A DNA stretch of 20,654 nt, taken from contig DKQU01000028.1 in the NCBI GenBank assembly GCA_002471865.1, positions 11,374-32,027 on the forward strand. The letters are read 5' to 3'. The translations under genes were made by a program, and so were the position numbers. Of this stretch, positions 1 through 7,844 are shown one piece after another. The stretch comes from Fidelibacterota bacterium UBA7300 (GTDB taxonomy: Bacteria; Fidelibacterota; Marinisomatia; Marinisomatales; UBA2128). The notes beneath the pieces are model-generated. The model did no database searches. It was not told the DNA's origin and saw only the letters and a program-made list of their open reading frames with translations. Positions within the stretch are counted from its first letter, which is position 1. Each line of letters begins with the position of its first letter.

Positions 1-2258
1 GCTTCATATAGATCTGTGTAGCCGGAGTTGTCGGCTTCTGTAATTTTGTAGCCACCGGAAAAACTGTATCTAGGAGGATAACCGTACCACTCACTCCACG
101 AATAGTCAGCCTGAATCCCGGCACCACGGACACCTTCCAATTCTGATAATTGCCACTTTAGTTTTAGTCCAGGAAGGATACGGCGCATGTCGTGACTTGA
201 CCTAAGATGCCAGAAAATAGCCTGTGATTTTACACCGTAGCTCATGCTCAATTCCTGAGATGTCCAGAATCCGTAGGAACGACCCAAGTTCAACCCCGGC
301 TTCCAGCCGTCCAGCTGATGATATCCAGTGAGCCACGGAAATGCCGCAATCAGATAAGCATCCCTGGGACTTCCCGGTGTTGGATTCATCTGCAGAGTGA
401 ACCGATGTGGCGTGAAACCGGAAGAATTATCACGGCGATCTACATCCAAAATCCAGTCGTCTGGATCGAGAGTAATACGCTTCGGTTTTCCAGGAATGGT
501 AAACGTGTAATCGTCTTTCCACGTGTTGATATAATTCGTCCACCTTTCCGGGCGGTAGGTTTCGCCGTTTGCCAGTTCTACCTCCAAGTCCAGCGGATAT
601 GCCATGGTTCCTTTGTTACGAATGGATGCTGTAACCTCAAACTCACCACTCGAAAGACGCTTACTTTTCCAGCCGGTGAGAGCATAATCGGTATATCCTG
701 CTTCGTGCAGCCATGGATCGAAAAACCAGTCCAAATCTTCGCCGGTAGCTTCTTCCATGGCAGTGCGAAATTGCTCTTCGTCAGGATGCTTCAGTTTCCA
801 CTGGTCGTAATAATACTGCATTGCACTAAGAAATCTTTCTTCGCCCAGGTACCCTCTCAAGTTGTAAAGCATCATGGCCGGCTTACTGTAAGCATTTTGG
901 CTGTAAACCGAATAACCTGGAGATTTTCGGGATGAGCCCGCGATTGGAGTGTTGTAGCCCCTAGTGACAAAACTGGCCACATCCCACTGGGCACTCTCTA
1001 CAGATGAATTGCTGGTGAACAGTTTTTGCAGACGCATCATCTTCCCAAAAAAATCATTTCCCGATCCGCCTCTGCCGTCAGGAGGGTATTGGTTCATCAT
1101 GTACCACCCGGTCTGGAATGTGGTAAATCCTTCATCCAGCCACGCCTCTTCATGTTCATTGTTTCCCAAAATTCCGTAAAACCATATGTGGCCTATTTCA
1201 TGTGCAATAAGCCCCTCTGAAGAACTGCCGTTCATCACCAGCATAGGATATTCCATTCCACCACCCAGCATGGCGTGTGTAATGGTCACTTGAGGATACG
1301 TATATGCACCGAATTGAGTTGATAGCCACTCCAGCACCCGTTCTCCTCGCTTTACCACTTCCTTGGTCCAATCTCTTCCTTTCTCAGAATCGTAAAGCAC
1401 GTGGATGTCTATGTCGTTCCATTCGCCGGATTCGTACAGAAAGTTGGGAGATGTAATCCAGGCGAAGTCGTGGACTTGCTCTGCATGAAAAGTTACTGAA
1501 CGTCTGGCCTCTGATTCAGTGGCACTCTCTTCACGGGATTCCAGCCACTCATCAAGTTCAATGGATGTATCCACTGTCGCCATTGACCAGCCGGGATCAC
1601 CACTGGTCACCACCCCAGTTGCTCCCACGATATAACCGCCGGGGACATCAATTGTTACGTCGTACGTACCAAACTCACCATAAAATTCTCCGATGGCGTG
1701 GAACGGGATATTCTGCCAGCCGTTCTTGTCATATACCACCATTTTCGGATACCACTGAGCAAAGTCGTATTGATCGTCCTCATATCCCGCCCGATCGTTG
1801 TGTTCCCTTACCTGATGCACCCAATCGAGTTCGAAGGTTAGTGTATCTCCCGGTGTGAGAGGTGACGGCAGTTCAGCTTCCAAAATAGTATCATCGATTT
1901 TCACGTCCACCGGTACTGCAATTTTCTTATCCTGAATTACAAAGCGATCAATTCTGATATAACTCGGATTGTCCTCAGAGATTCCGCCATCGTAGTGACC
2001 TCGCTGATATTCACGGTATTTGACCGATCCCACCTGGAAGGCGTTGGGATAGAGATGCATGTAGATTCTATCAAGCATATCAGGTGAATTATTCACATAA
2101 GTGATATTCGTAATGCCACTCAACGAGTGTGCGGATGTATCGAGTGAAACTTCCATGCCATAGTGCACCCACTGCTGCCAGTAATCGTCTCCTGCTTGCA
2201 AGCTGATTGAGAAGAGTAGTAGAACAATATACCCTATGGTGTTCTTAATTATGTTCAG
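1..2258 (-). CDS. Secreted M1-family zinc metallopeptidase, C-terminus cut by window edge
   Basis: Zinc aminopeptidase-like protein that probably trims peptides outside the inner membrane. About 752 residues are visible. The frame is open to the window edge, so the C-terminus is missing. Residues 1-22 form a signal peptide (basic/polar start, hydrophobic core, cleavage after SLQA). Seen directly: the M1 substrate motif GGMEYP (about 333-338), the zinc motif HEIGH (353-357) with the third ligand Glu 19 residues after the second His in WLDEGF, and a later Tyr in NAYSKPAMML that fits the catalytic Tyr. An Ig-like segment follows (about 510-610). From about 630 onward the sequence is rich in Gly, Tyr and Trp with alternating polarity, like outer-membrane beta-strands. 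No ATG, GTG or TTG precedes the signal peptide. CTG at 2258 is chosen for its Shine-Dalgarno sequence. It follows tlpA by 33 nt and is probably co-transcribed. The family is certain; the exact start and the tail's function are inferred. Confidence 0.93.
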   Translation of the reverse strand, partial: MNIIKNTIGYIVLLLFSISLQAGDDYWQQWVHYGMEVSLDTSAHSLSGITNITYVNNSPDMLDRIYMHLYPNAFQVGSVKYREYQRGHYDGGISEDNPSYIRIDRFVIQDKKIAVPVDVKIDDTILEAELPSPLTPGDTLTFELDWVHQVREHNDRAGYEDDQYDFAQWYPKMVVYDKNGWQNIPFHAIGEFYGEFGTYDVTIDVPGGYIVGATGVVTSGDPGWSMATVDTSIELDEWLESREESATESEARRSVTFHAEQVHDFAWITSPNFLYESGEWNDIDIHVLYDSEKGRDWTKEVVKRGERVLEWLSTQFGAYTYPQVTITHAMLGGGMEYPMLVMNGSSSEGLIAHEIGHIWFYGILGNNEHEEAWLDEGFTTFQTGWYMMNQYPPDGRGGSGNDFFGKMMRLQKLFTSNSSVESAQWDVASFVTRGYNTPIAGSSRKSPGYSVYSQNAYSKPAMMLYNLRGYLGEERFLSAMQYYYDQWKLKHPDEEQFRTAMEEATGEDLDWFFDPWLHEAGYTDYALTGWKSKRLSSGEFEVTASIRNKGTMAYPLDLEVELANGETYRPERWTNYINTWKDDYTFTIPGKPKRITLDPDDWILDVDRRDNSSGFTPHRFTLQMNPTPGSPRDAYLIAAFPWLTGYHQLDGWKPGLNLGRSYGFWTSQELSMSYGVKSQAIFWHLRSSHDMRRILPGLKLKWQLSELEGVRGAGIQADYSWSEWYGYPPRYSFSGGYKITEADNSGYTDLYE

Positions 2259-2266
2259 AATAAAAA

Positions 2267-2273
2267 TCCTTTT
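2267..2273 (-). promoter_or_regulatory. Shine-Dalgarno supporting a CTG start of the M1 peptidase
   Basis: On the minus strand AAAAGGA lies 8 nt before a CTG (2258-2256), and ATT codons at 2261 and 2267 are the only other nearby in-frame candidates. No conventional start codon exists between the tlpA stop and the signal peptide in this frame, so this site decides the start. The motif and spacing are seen directly; use of CTG is inferred. Confidence 0.55.
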
Positions 2274-2291
2274 AGTAGAGTTTAAACTCAG

Positions 2292-2924
2292 TTAAAGAAG
2301 AGATTTAATTGCCTGCTCAAAAAAAATATCAGGACGATAACCTCTAATTTTCTGAGCTATATCTAATTCACGATCAAGGATGAATGTTGTGGGAATAGCT
2401 CTGATTCCTCCATAGTCCTTTTCTACTTTTCCATCAGAAAAGAGTACTGGGAAATTAATGTTATAGCTTTTTGCAAACGGAGCTACTCGATCTTTTGTCC
2501 CTCTTCTGTCAGTAGAAATCCCAAGAATAACGAGATCGTCCTTATACTTATTCTGTAATTCTATGAAACCAGGAATTTCCCTTTTACATGGACCACACCA
2601 AGTAGCCCAAAAGTTGACGAAAATTATTTTTCCTTCATAATCTGAAAGTGACACTTCTTCACCTTCCAGATCTTTAAGAGTAAAGTTGGGAGCTTGTTGA
2701 TTTGACTCATCTTTTAAGCTTTTCTGTTTATCTGATTCTACAGATTCTTTCGTAAACTGATTTACTTTTAATTCACTTCCGGATTCAATTACAGATTTTT
2801 TGGTTAATTGACTATTATTTCTATTACTTTTTGAAGTAGAAGAATTTTCAAACAGAGTAAAACCAGCAATAACCACTACCATAAGTATTATCGCTGCTGC
2901 AACTGCTTTTTTTACATCCACCAT
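2292..2924 (-). CDS. Membrane-anchored TlpA-like thioredoxin
   Basis: Thiol-disulfide oxidoreductase of the TlpA/ResA group, expected to reduce disulfides in exported proteins or apocytochrome c. Of its 210 residues, 5-25 form an uncleaved hydrophobic anchor, and 27-75 a Ser/Lys/Asn/Glu-rich linker. From about 78 on comes an AhpC/TSA-type thioredoxin fold with the active site WATWCGPCK (Cys110, Cys113) and a cis-proline in AIPTT (Pro178). The open frame extends further upstream, but the ATG at 2924 is preferred: a GGGAG ribosome site lies just before it, and the protein then begins with a normal anchor. It overlaps the end of dsbD by 13 nt, so translation is probably coupled. DsbD is the natural electron donor. 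The linker is AT-rich and low in complexity compared with the fold. Confidence 0.93.
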   Translation of the reverse strand: MVDVKKAVAAAIILMVVVIAGFTLFENSSTSKSNRNNSQLTKKSVIESGSELKVNQFTKESVESDKQKSLKDESNQQAPNFTLKDLEGEEVSLSDYEGKIIFVNFWATWCGPCKREIPGFIELQNKYKDDLVILGISTDRRGTKDRVAPFAKSYNINFPVLFSDGKVEKDYGGIRAIPTTFILDRELDIAQKIRGYRPDIFFEQAIKSLL

Positions 2925-4858
2925 ATCTTTAATCTCTCCCTTATTAATTCTATCTCTTCCAGTGAAGACAATTCTGCTGAACCACTGAGTCCTAGGTTCA
3001 AAAAACGGACAAACTGCTGAATATTTGGAGTCATCCCGGCAAAGCTGGCAATTTCTTCCTGGCCATCCGATGATAATATTACATAATAAGGTAATGCTAC
3101 AGTTCCGAAGCGCTGTTCTTCCATCTTTTGCCACTCTTTTGATCTGGGTCCCATGTCGGTAAACAGTTCTATCAAAACAAAATTGTCGAATAATTCGACC
3201 ACTTCAGGTTCCGTGAACATGTTTGTTTCCATCCATCTACAATTGGTACACGTAATACCTGTAAAGTTCAAAAATATCGGTTTACCAAGCTCTTCAGCTA
3301 CTTTTACACCCTCATTATAATCTCTAATCCATCCGTTGTGTGCAGAGGAAACATCCAGTTCGGAAATTGATTCATTTAGAACTGGACCACCTCCACGAGC
3401 TCCAAAAGTAGGTGCAGCTACCATTCCTCCTTGGATTCTCGGCGGGAGGTAGGAATCGATAAGCCCATGTATTGGCTGCCCAATGATGCCGCGAGCCATG
3501 TAAATCGAAAAGGTTAGCAGGATGATACTGAGAATCAGCCGAGGTACACCAATAGTCTCTAATGGAGTATCGTGAGGCAGGCGGATTTTACCTAAAATAT
3601 AGAGTCCAGTTAAGAATACAATTACAACCCAAACTGTAAGAACCACAGGCCGTGTAAAGATATTCCACTGCCAGACTAAGTCGGTGTTGCTCAGGAACTT
3701 AAACGCAGCTGCAAGTTCCAGAAATCCCATAACGACCTTTACGGAATTAAGCCATCCACCACTTTTGGGCATTCGAGCCAGATATTGAGGGAATAGAGCC
3801 AGGAAAAAGAACGGCAGAGCGAATGCGGCAGAAAATATGAGCATTCCTAGAGCAGGCCAAAACCAATCACCCTGAACAGCCCTAACGAGCAGTAATCCGA
3901 CAAACTGGACGGTACAAGTAAATGAAGTGAGTGTAAACGTTAGGGCCATGAAAAGTGTACCTACGTATCCCCCTCTCCCTTCCTGCTTCAGTGTGAACTG
4001 GCGAAGTGCCGATGGAAGCTCGATCTCATACATTCCGAAAAGTGAAAGGGCAAAGTAGATGAATAGCCCACCAATGAATAGATTGACCCACGGACTGGCC
4101 GCTAACTGATTTGCGCCAGAAGCACCAAGAGTTACCGCAAGAAGAAGACCAAGAACTGTATAAGTAGCAATGATTCCGGCAGAATAGACAGATGCCTGCT
4201 TAACCGGATTACGGCCTTCAATCTCTCCCTGCTTGGTAAAATAGGAAATCGTAATGGGTATCATGGGGAAAACACACGGAGTCAGAAGTGCAAGCAGTCC
4301 CATGCTGATGGATAGAAGGAAAAACGAACCGAATCCGGTGGAAATTTCAAAATCAAGTTTGGCTGTCTCACTTTTTGGAGGGAGACAAAGAGAGGCGTTA
4401 CACGCCTGATAAAGAATGGAAGCGTTGAGTGTATTCGATCCGGGAATAATTAAAGGATCAAGTTCAATAGGAGTTTCGAATACTACTATCCCTTCGTGAA
4501 AATAAGTATCCTTCTGAAAGCCAGAATCGTATTTTTTTATAGGAGTTGGTTCGCGAGTTTTACCTACAGATCTGATGATACCTGATCCAGCCACATCTAT
4601 AACGGTGGCAATTGGACCGTCTATCTTCTCGTTGATAGCATAAATGTGCCACCCTTCATCTAAAGTAACAGTGGTTATAAGAATCAATTGATCACCAGCT
4701 GTTACACGATCCTCCGACAACCGAATCTCAACTTTTACAGGTTTTGGGCTTTGAGCAAATGTGCCATTTGTTAATAATAAGATCATTACTAAAACAGTAA
4801 TTGGCCTCAAGGATTTAAATCGATTGCGACTGATCTTATTTAAGATTTTCTGTTTCAT
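2912..4858 (-). CDS. dsbD: Thiol:disulfide interchange protein DsbD
   Basis: Inner-membrane protein that carries reducing equivalents from cytoplasmic thioredoxin to periplasmic thiol proteins. At 648 residues it has all three DsbD parts in order. A signal peptide (about 17-35) leads into the periplasmic alpha domain with Cys153 and Cys158 in QACNASLCLPP. The multi-pass beta domain (about 176-460) has its paired cysteines in LLTPCVFPM (Cys195) and TSFTCTVQF (Cys315). The C-terminal thioredoxin-like gamma domain has the active site GITCTNCRW (Cys537, Cys540). All six catalytic cysteines are present, so the protein looks functional. It is the first gene of a unit with tlpA and the M1 peptidase, behind a good promoter in the 95-nt gap after the cyclophilin gene. 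Identification is secure; its physiological clients are not known from sequence. Confidence 0.96.
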   Translation of the reverse strand: MKQKILNKISRNRFKSLRPITVLVMILLLTNGTFAQSPKPVKVEIRLSEDRVTAGDQLILITTVTLDEGWHIYAINEKIDGPIATVIDVAGSGIIRSVGKTREPTPIKKYDSGFQKDTYFHEGIVVFETPIELDPLIIPGSNTLNASILYQACNASLCLPPKSETAKLDFEISTGFGSFFLLSISMGLLALLTPCVFPMIPITISYFTKQGEIEGRNPVKQASVYSAGIIATYTVLGLLLAVTLGASGANQLAASPWVNLFIGGLFIYFALSLFGMYEIELPSALRQFTLKQEGRGGYVGTLFMALTFTLTSFTCTVQFVGLLLVRAVQGDWFWPALGMLIFSAAFALPFFFLALFPQYLARMPKSGGWLNSVKVVMGFLELAAAFKFLSNTDLVWQWNIFTRPVVLTVWVVIVFLTGLYILGKIRLPHDTPLETIGVPRLILSIILLTFSIYMARGIIGQPIHGLIDSYLPPRIQGGMVAAPTFGARGGGPVLNESISELDVSSAHNGWIRDYNEGVKVAEELGKPIFLNFTGITCTNCRWMETNMFTEPEVVELFDNFVLIELFTDMGPRSKEWQKMEEQRFGTVALPYYVILSSDGQEEIASFAGMTPNIQQFVRFLNLGLSGSAELSSLEEIELIRERLKIWWM

Positions 4859-4894
4859 ACTTTCTATTCAGGTTTAAATTTCTCATAACTCATA

Positions 4895-4923
4895 ATTGTA
4901 CCTCTCAGACCACGAATTACCAA
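4895..4923 (-). promoter_or_regulatory. Sigma70-like promoter for dsbD-tlpA-M1 peptidase
   Basis: Minus strand: TTGGTA (4923-4918), a 17-nt spacer, TACAAT (4900-4895). It ends 36 nt before the dsbD start and lies in the only gap of this gene run. Both hexamers and the spacing are seen directly; activity is inferred. Confidence 0.55.
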
Positions 4924-4953
4924 ACTATTTGTCTTTTTGATGAGTATCTCTCT

Positions 4954-5676
4954 TTATTCAGTAATATTCATACTTCGAGATTCAATTCTCACTAACATTC
5001 TAATGGGCTCCAAAGGATTATCTCCATCAGATTGTCGATATTGTGGGTCCTTTTTTTTGGGTGTCTCGGCAGAGACAATCTGATCCGCTACCTCCATCCC
5101 GCTGATGACTTTCCCAAATACTGTGTACTTGTTATCAAGCTGAGGTGTGGCAGCTACACAGATGAAGAACTGACTACCGGCGCTGTGCGGATCCCGAGAA
5201 CGGGCCATTGATAACATCCCGCGCTCATGTTGAATGTTGTTGAACTCCGCCGGCAATAACCAACTTTCAGGATTCTCAGCAGCATCTTTCATCAGTGGGG
5301 CTTTACTAAAATCCCACACTCCGTAAAACTTACCTGCATGACCACCCTGACCGTCATTCGAACGATCATCATCCTTGGAATTGGGATCACCACCTTGGAT
5401 GACAAAGCCGGGGATAACCCGGTGGAATGTAGTACTGTCGAAATATCCATCTTTTGCAAGCAGTTTGAAACTCTCTACGTGCTTCGGAGCCGCTTCAGGA
5501 TAAAATTCTATCGTCATTTCACCGAAGTCTGTTGTAAGTACAGCGAACTCTTCCAATGTAACTGCACCAATCTCTTCCAATGGTTCATTTTCTTCTTCAT
5601 TAATGTTGGATTTTTTACAACTTAATACCGTGAAAACCAAACTTAATCCTACCAATATACTAGCCAAACATCTCAT
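4954..5676 (-). CDS. Lipoprotein cyclophilin-type peptidyl-prolyl isomerase
   Basis: Catalyses cis-trans isomerisation of X-Pro bonds during folding of exported proteins. Of its 240 residues, 1-20 are a lipoprotein signal with lipobox VLSC (Cys20), followed by an acidic linker. The cyclophilin domain (about 44-235) shows FHRVIPGFVIQGGDP with the catalytic Arg86, GMLSMAR (about 153-159), GSQFFI and LDNKYTVFG. About 35 extra residues (101-143) sit between the GGDP motif and the PAEFN segment, where short bacterial cyclophilins have a compact turn, so an enlarged surface loop is expected. The Trp found near the active site of eukaryotic cyclophilins is replaced by Gln in QLDNKYT, as in many bacterial members. 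It starts inside the pyrE stop (ATGA, 4-nt overlap), so it is translationally coupled to pyrE. No terminator-like hairpin is evident after it. Confidence 0.94.
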   Translation of the reverse strand: MRCLASILVGLSLVFTVLSCKKSNINEEENEPLEEIGAVTLEEFAVLTTDFGEMTIEFYPEAAPKHVESFKLLAKDGYFDSTTFHRVIPGFVIQGGDPNSKDDDRSNDGQGGHAGKFYGVWDFSKAPLMKDAAENPESWLLPAEFNNIQHERGMLSMARSRDPHSAGSQFFICVAATPQLDNKYTVFGKVISGMEVADQIVSAETPKKKDPQYRQSDGDNPLEPIRMLVRIESRSMNITE

Positions 5677-6239
5677 TGTTTACCTGTCCTCCCTCTGGTT
5701 GTAATAGAAATGTCTTGTTTACACAGCGGACATTCTTCCGGTTTCCAACTGACTGCCGGATATCTTAACAGCGCTTCTGTAGAACAACCAAAATTCACAC
5801 CGTTTTGGGTTCGATCTACGAGGCAGACCACACCTGCTACTTCCGCTTCATATTGTTCCACTAGCTCAATCAATTCCTTGACTGAACCTCCTGTTGAAAC
5901 TATATCTTCCACAATCAGTACTCTATCGCCTTTCCTGAGTTCAAACCCCCGACGGAGTTGGAGGTTCCCATCCACTCTTTCAGCGAATATACCCAAAGTA
6001 CTCAGTTCTGTCGCTGTAGCATGACTCAAAAGAATTCCGCCAATGGCAGCTCCCAAAACGACATCCACTTCTTCCGGTAGAGCTGCCGCCATTCTCTTTC
6101 CCAATTCAGCCACCACTTTTGGCTTCTCCAGAAGACGGAATTTCTCTAAATAGACATCACTGTGCCGTCCGGAAGTAAGCAGAAAGTGTCCGTCCAGAAC
6201 AGCTCCTGAAGATTTCATCAATTCCAGCAAATTATCCAC
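5673..6239 (-). CDS. pyrE: Orotate phosphoribosyltransferase PyrE
   Basis: Joins orotate to PRPP to give orotidine 5'-phosphate, the fifth step of UMP synthesis, in the cytoplasm. With the GTG start at 6239 the protein has 188 residues. It begins with a short helix and GAVLDGHFLLTSGRHSDVYL, the usual N-terminus. The PRPP-binding loop VLIVEDIVSTGG lies at about 107-118. The C-terminal EECPLC (Cys170, Cys173) is typical of one PyrE subgroup. The frame is open far upstream into pyrF. An ATG at 6272 is the main alternative (199 residues), but its ribosome site is weaker and the extra residues do not resemble the family. The gene overlaps pyrF by 8 nt and the cyclophilin gene by 4 nt. The family is certain; the start is likely. 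Confidence 0.94.
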   Translation of the reverse strand: MDNLLELMKSSGAVLDGHFLLTSGRHSDVYLEKFRLLEKPKVVAELGKRMAAALPEEVDVVLGAAIGGILLSHATATELSTLGIFAERVDGNLQLRRGFELRKGDRVLIVEDIVSTGGSVKELIELVEQYEAEVAGVVCLVDRTQNGVNFGCSTEALLRYPAVSWKPEECPLCKQDISITTRGRTGKQ

Positions 6240-7041
6240 TGCTGCTCTCCAAACTCTCGTTGATGCGTTCATTATATTCTCTTGCCACGGCTGTGATTGC
6301 CTTAGAACTTTGATCTCCTGCATACAGAATCGAGCGTGATACATTGATGAGCGCAATGCCATTCGAGTTACCAATCTGGACGCTGGTTTCCAAGTCACCT
6401 CCTTGTGCTCCAATGCCGGGAATGAGTATGGGCATATCACCTGACTTTTGGCGAATCGTAGAAAGTTCACTCTCTTGAGTAGCACCCACAACCAGTCCAC
6501 AATTCCCATTGCTGTTTAGTCTGAGACACATTTCGATTACATTCTCATACAGTGGAGTTCCACCATTTTCCTGTAATTGTAATTCCTCCGCGCTGTTATT
6601 AGATGTCAGACAGAGGACAAAAGCCCCTTTTTCTGTATCTTCCAGAAATGGTCCAATGGCATCTGATCCCATATAGGGAGATACTGTTGCGGCATCAAAG
6701 CCAAAGTGTCCAAAGATTGACTTTGCATATTGCCGAGCCGTGTTACCAATATCACCTCTCTTACCATCACAAATTAGAAAATGCTCATCACCGATATATT
6801 CGATTATTTCCTCTAGCCACCCCAAACCGGTACTTCCCCATCTCTCGAAAAAAGCCATGTTCGGTTTATAAACAGCAGCATATTCCCTAGTAGCATCTAC
6901 AACCTTTCGAGAGTAATCTACAAGTTCACTTACATCCATGTCAGACTTAGATCTAATTCGGTCAGAATCTATATCAAGTCCGACACAGAGATGGGAATTG
7001 TGACTGAGAATAGACCGGTTTAGTGTCTCGATGAAGTTCAT
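6232..7041 (-). CDS. pyrF: Orotidine 5'-phosphate decarboxylase PyrF (type 2)
   Basis: Decarboxylates orotidine 5'-phosphate to UMP, the last step of de novo pyrimidine synthesis. The protein has 269 residues, the size of the longer type 2 subfamily. Seen directly: the type 2 signature KPNMAFFERWG (59-69), the catalytic DGKRGDIGNTA (about 92-102, Lys94 and Asp97 of the DxKxxD motif), the phosphate-binding VGATQESEL (185-193) and PGIGAQGGD (208-216). The frame is open further upstream, but the ATG at 7041 gives MNFIETLNRSI, the normal family N-terminus. No strong Shine-Dalgarno sequence precedes it. A -10-like TATACT lies at 7065-7070 on the minus strand, without a convincing -35. It is first in a pyrF-pyrE-cyclophilin unit, so product and substrate genes of consecutive steps are adjacent. 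Confidence 0.96.
   Translation of the reverse strand: MNFIETLNRSILSHNSHLCVGLDIDSDRIRSKSDMDVSELVDYSRKVVDATREYAAVYKPNMAFFERWGSTGLGWLEEIIEYIGDEHFLICDGKRGDIGNTARQYAKSIFGHFGFDAATVSPYMGSDAIGPFLEDTEKGAFVLCLTSNNSAEELQLQENGGTPLYENVIEMCLRLNSNGNCGLVVGATQESELSTIRQKSGDMPILIPGIGAQGGDLETSVQIGNSNGIALINVSRSILYAGDQSSKAITAVAREYNERINESLESSSG
6245..6250 (-). promoter_or_regulatory. Ribosome binding site deciding the pyrE GTG start
   Basis: Minus strand GGAGAG, with GGAG 7 nt before GTG at 6239. It lies inside the last codons of pyrF. The competing ATG at 6272 has only a weak AAGAGA in front. Confidence 0.6.
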
Positions 7042-7101
7042 TTTAGCTAAGAAAATTACAGTCAAGTATACTGTCATGCAATTGAAACCAACTACCGCAA
7101 T

Positions 7102-7115
7102 AAATGATATCATTT
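7102..7115. repeat. 14-bp perfect palindrome in the pyrF/GNAT divergent gap
   Basis: AAATGATATCATTT is a perfect inverted repeat with no spacer. It lies between the divergently read pyrF and GNAT genes, 14 nt upstream of a -35-like element. Its position suits an operator. AT-rich palindromes of this size also arise by chance, so a regulatory role is only inferred. Confidence 0.3.
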
Positions 7116-7128
7116 TACAAGAAAGAAA

Positions 7129-7158
7129 TTGACTGATACATCTCTCTATGACTATTCT
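7129..7158 (+). promoter_or_regulatory. Possible sigma70-like promoter for the GNAT gene
   Basis: TTGACT (7129-7134), an 18-nt spacer and TATTCT (7153-7158) end 44 nt before the ATG at 7203. The -35 is good, the -10 fair. Confidence 0.4.
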
Positions 7159-7202
7159 AAGGCAAGTGAATGTTGGGTATCTAAGACAAATTCGAGTAAT
7201 AA

Positions 7203-7841
7203 ATGGCTGAACATAAAGAATCGGAACAGATGACACTGGAGATCGCTGAGACGTCGCGGTCCCGTGTCATTGCATCTTCTTCACTTAACTTCCGGATCGA
7301 ATTGATGGAACACGTGGGTGTAGAAGATATTCCACAGCTTATTCTAATTTCCCAACATCTTGAAGAAGAATTCCACGAGTCGGTCAGATTTACCAAGTCG
7401 AGTATACGAAAATACTTCAATTATCCTCAAACTCTCCCCTTCATCGCCCGACATCACGGCGAGATCATCGGCTTTATCATCGGTGTGCCGCTGGAATATT
7501 TCTCAAACGACCCGTCATTCCAATGCGATGAGAACATCAGCGAAAAGAATACACTTTATACTTATGCATTTGTAGTTATGTCAAAGTATAAGGGAAACGG
7601 CTATGCCAAAACGCTTAAACGAGTCTATTTAAGCTGGGCGAAAAAGAAGGGCTTCAAGTATGTGACAGGGCATGTAAAGGAAGGTATTTCAAAGCGATTC
7701 ACCGGTGATATTCGCATTTTGGCTCGATTTGAGAATTGGCACGGTACAGGAAAAACCTTCGAATATTACCGCCGGTCTCTTGTACCTCATGGTCACGATA
7801 GGATAGTGGGAAAAGACCCACCGCTGGTTTCCAAGATTTAG
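7203..7841 (+). CDS. GNAT-family acetyltransferase-like protein, unknown substrate
   Basis: Probably transfers an acetyl group from acetyl-CoA to an unidentified acceptor. It has 212 residues. The central part fits the GNAT fold: a strand LPFIARHHGEIIGFIIG (about 78-94), then YAFVVMSKYKGNGYAKTLK (121-139), where KYKGNGYA matches the acetyl-CoA pyrophosphate-binding motif A (Q/R-x-x-G-x-G/A) with Lys in the first place. A helix and strand follow (SWAKKKGFKYVTGHV). The C-terminal 40 residues (ENWHGTGKTFEYYRRSL) resemble the family's end strands. The first 30 residues look dispensable. ATG at 7203 gives the longest form; later starts at Met10 or Met35 are possible because no strong ribosome site marks the first. 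Read alone, it converges on the RND gene with only 3 nt between stops. Confidence 0.72.
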   Translation: MAEHKESEQMTLEIAETSRSRVIASSSLNFRIELMEHVGVEDIPQLILISQHLEEEFHESVRFTKSSIRKYFNYPQTLPFIARHHGEIIGFIIGVPLEYFSNDPSFQCDENISEKNTLYTYAFVVMSKYKGNGYAKTLKRVYLSWAKKKGFKYVTGHVKEGISKRFTGDIRILARFENWHGTGKTFEYYRRSLVPHGHDRIVGKDPPLVSKI

Positions 7842-7844
7842 ACT

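Noticed and set aside
318..935. 205-codon plus-strand open frame
   Set aside because: It lies wholly antisense to the M1 peptidase, has no recognisable domain, and reads as a shadow of that gene.
2925..3134. Upstream extension of the tlpA frame
   Set aside because: It overlaps the DsbD gamma domain out of frame; a ribosome site and membrane anchor mark the start at 2924.
5338..5625. Plus-strand open frame opposite the cyclophilin gene
   Set aside because: Antisense shadow with no domain or ribosome site; the minus-strand protein has clear cyclophilin motifs.
6240..6509. Long upstream extension of the pyrE frame
   Set aside because: It runs antiparallel to no conserved PyrE segment and overlaps pyrF coding sequence; family-like sequence begins at the GTG at 6239.
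7042..7236. Long upstream extension of the pyrF frame
   Set aside because: The added residues are not PyrF-like and cross the intergenic promoter region and the GNAT start.
7842..7844. Only 3 nt between the convergent GNAT and RND genes, considered as a possible overlapping terminator
   Set aside because: No hairpin with a U-run is visible on either strand around the stops, so no terminator is claimed.
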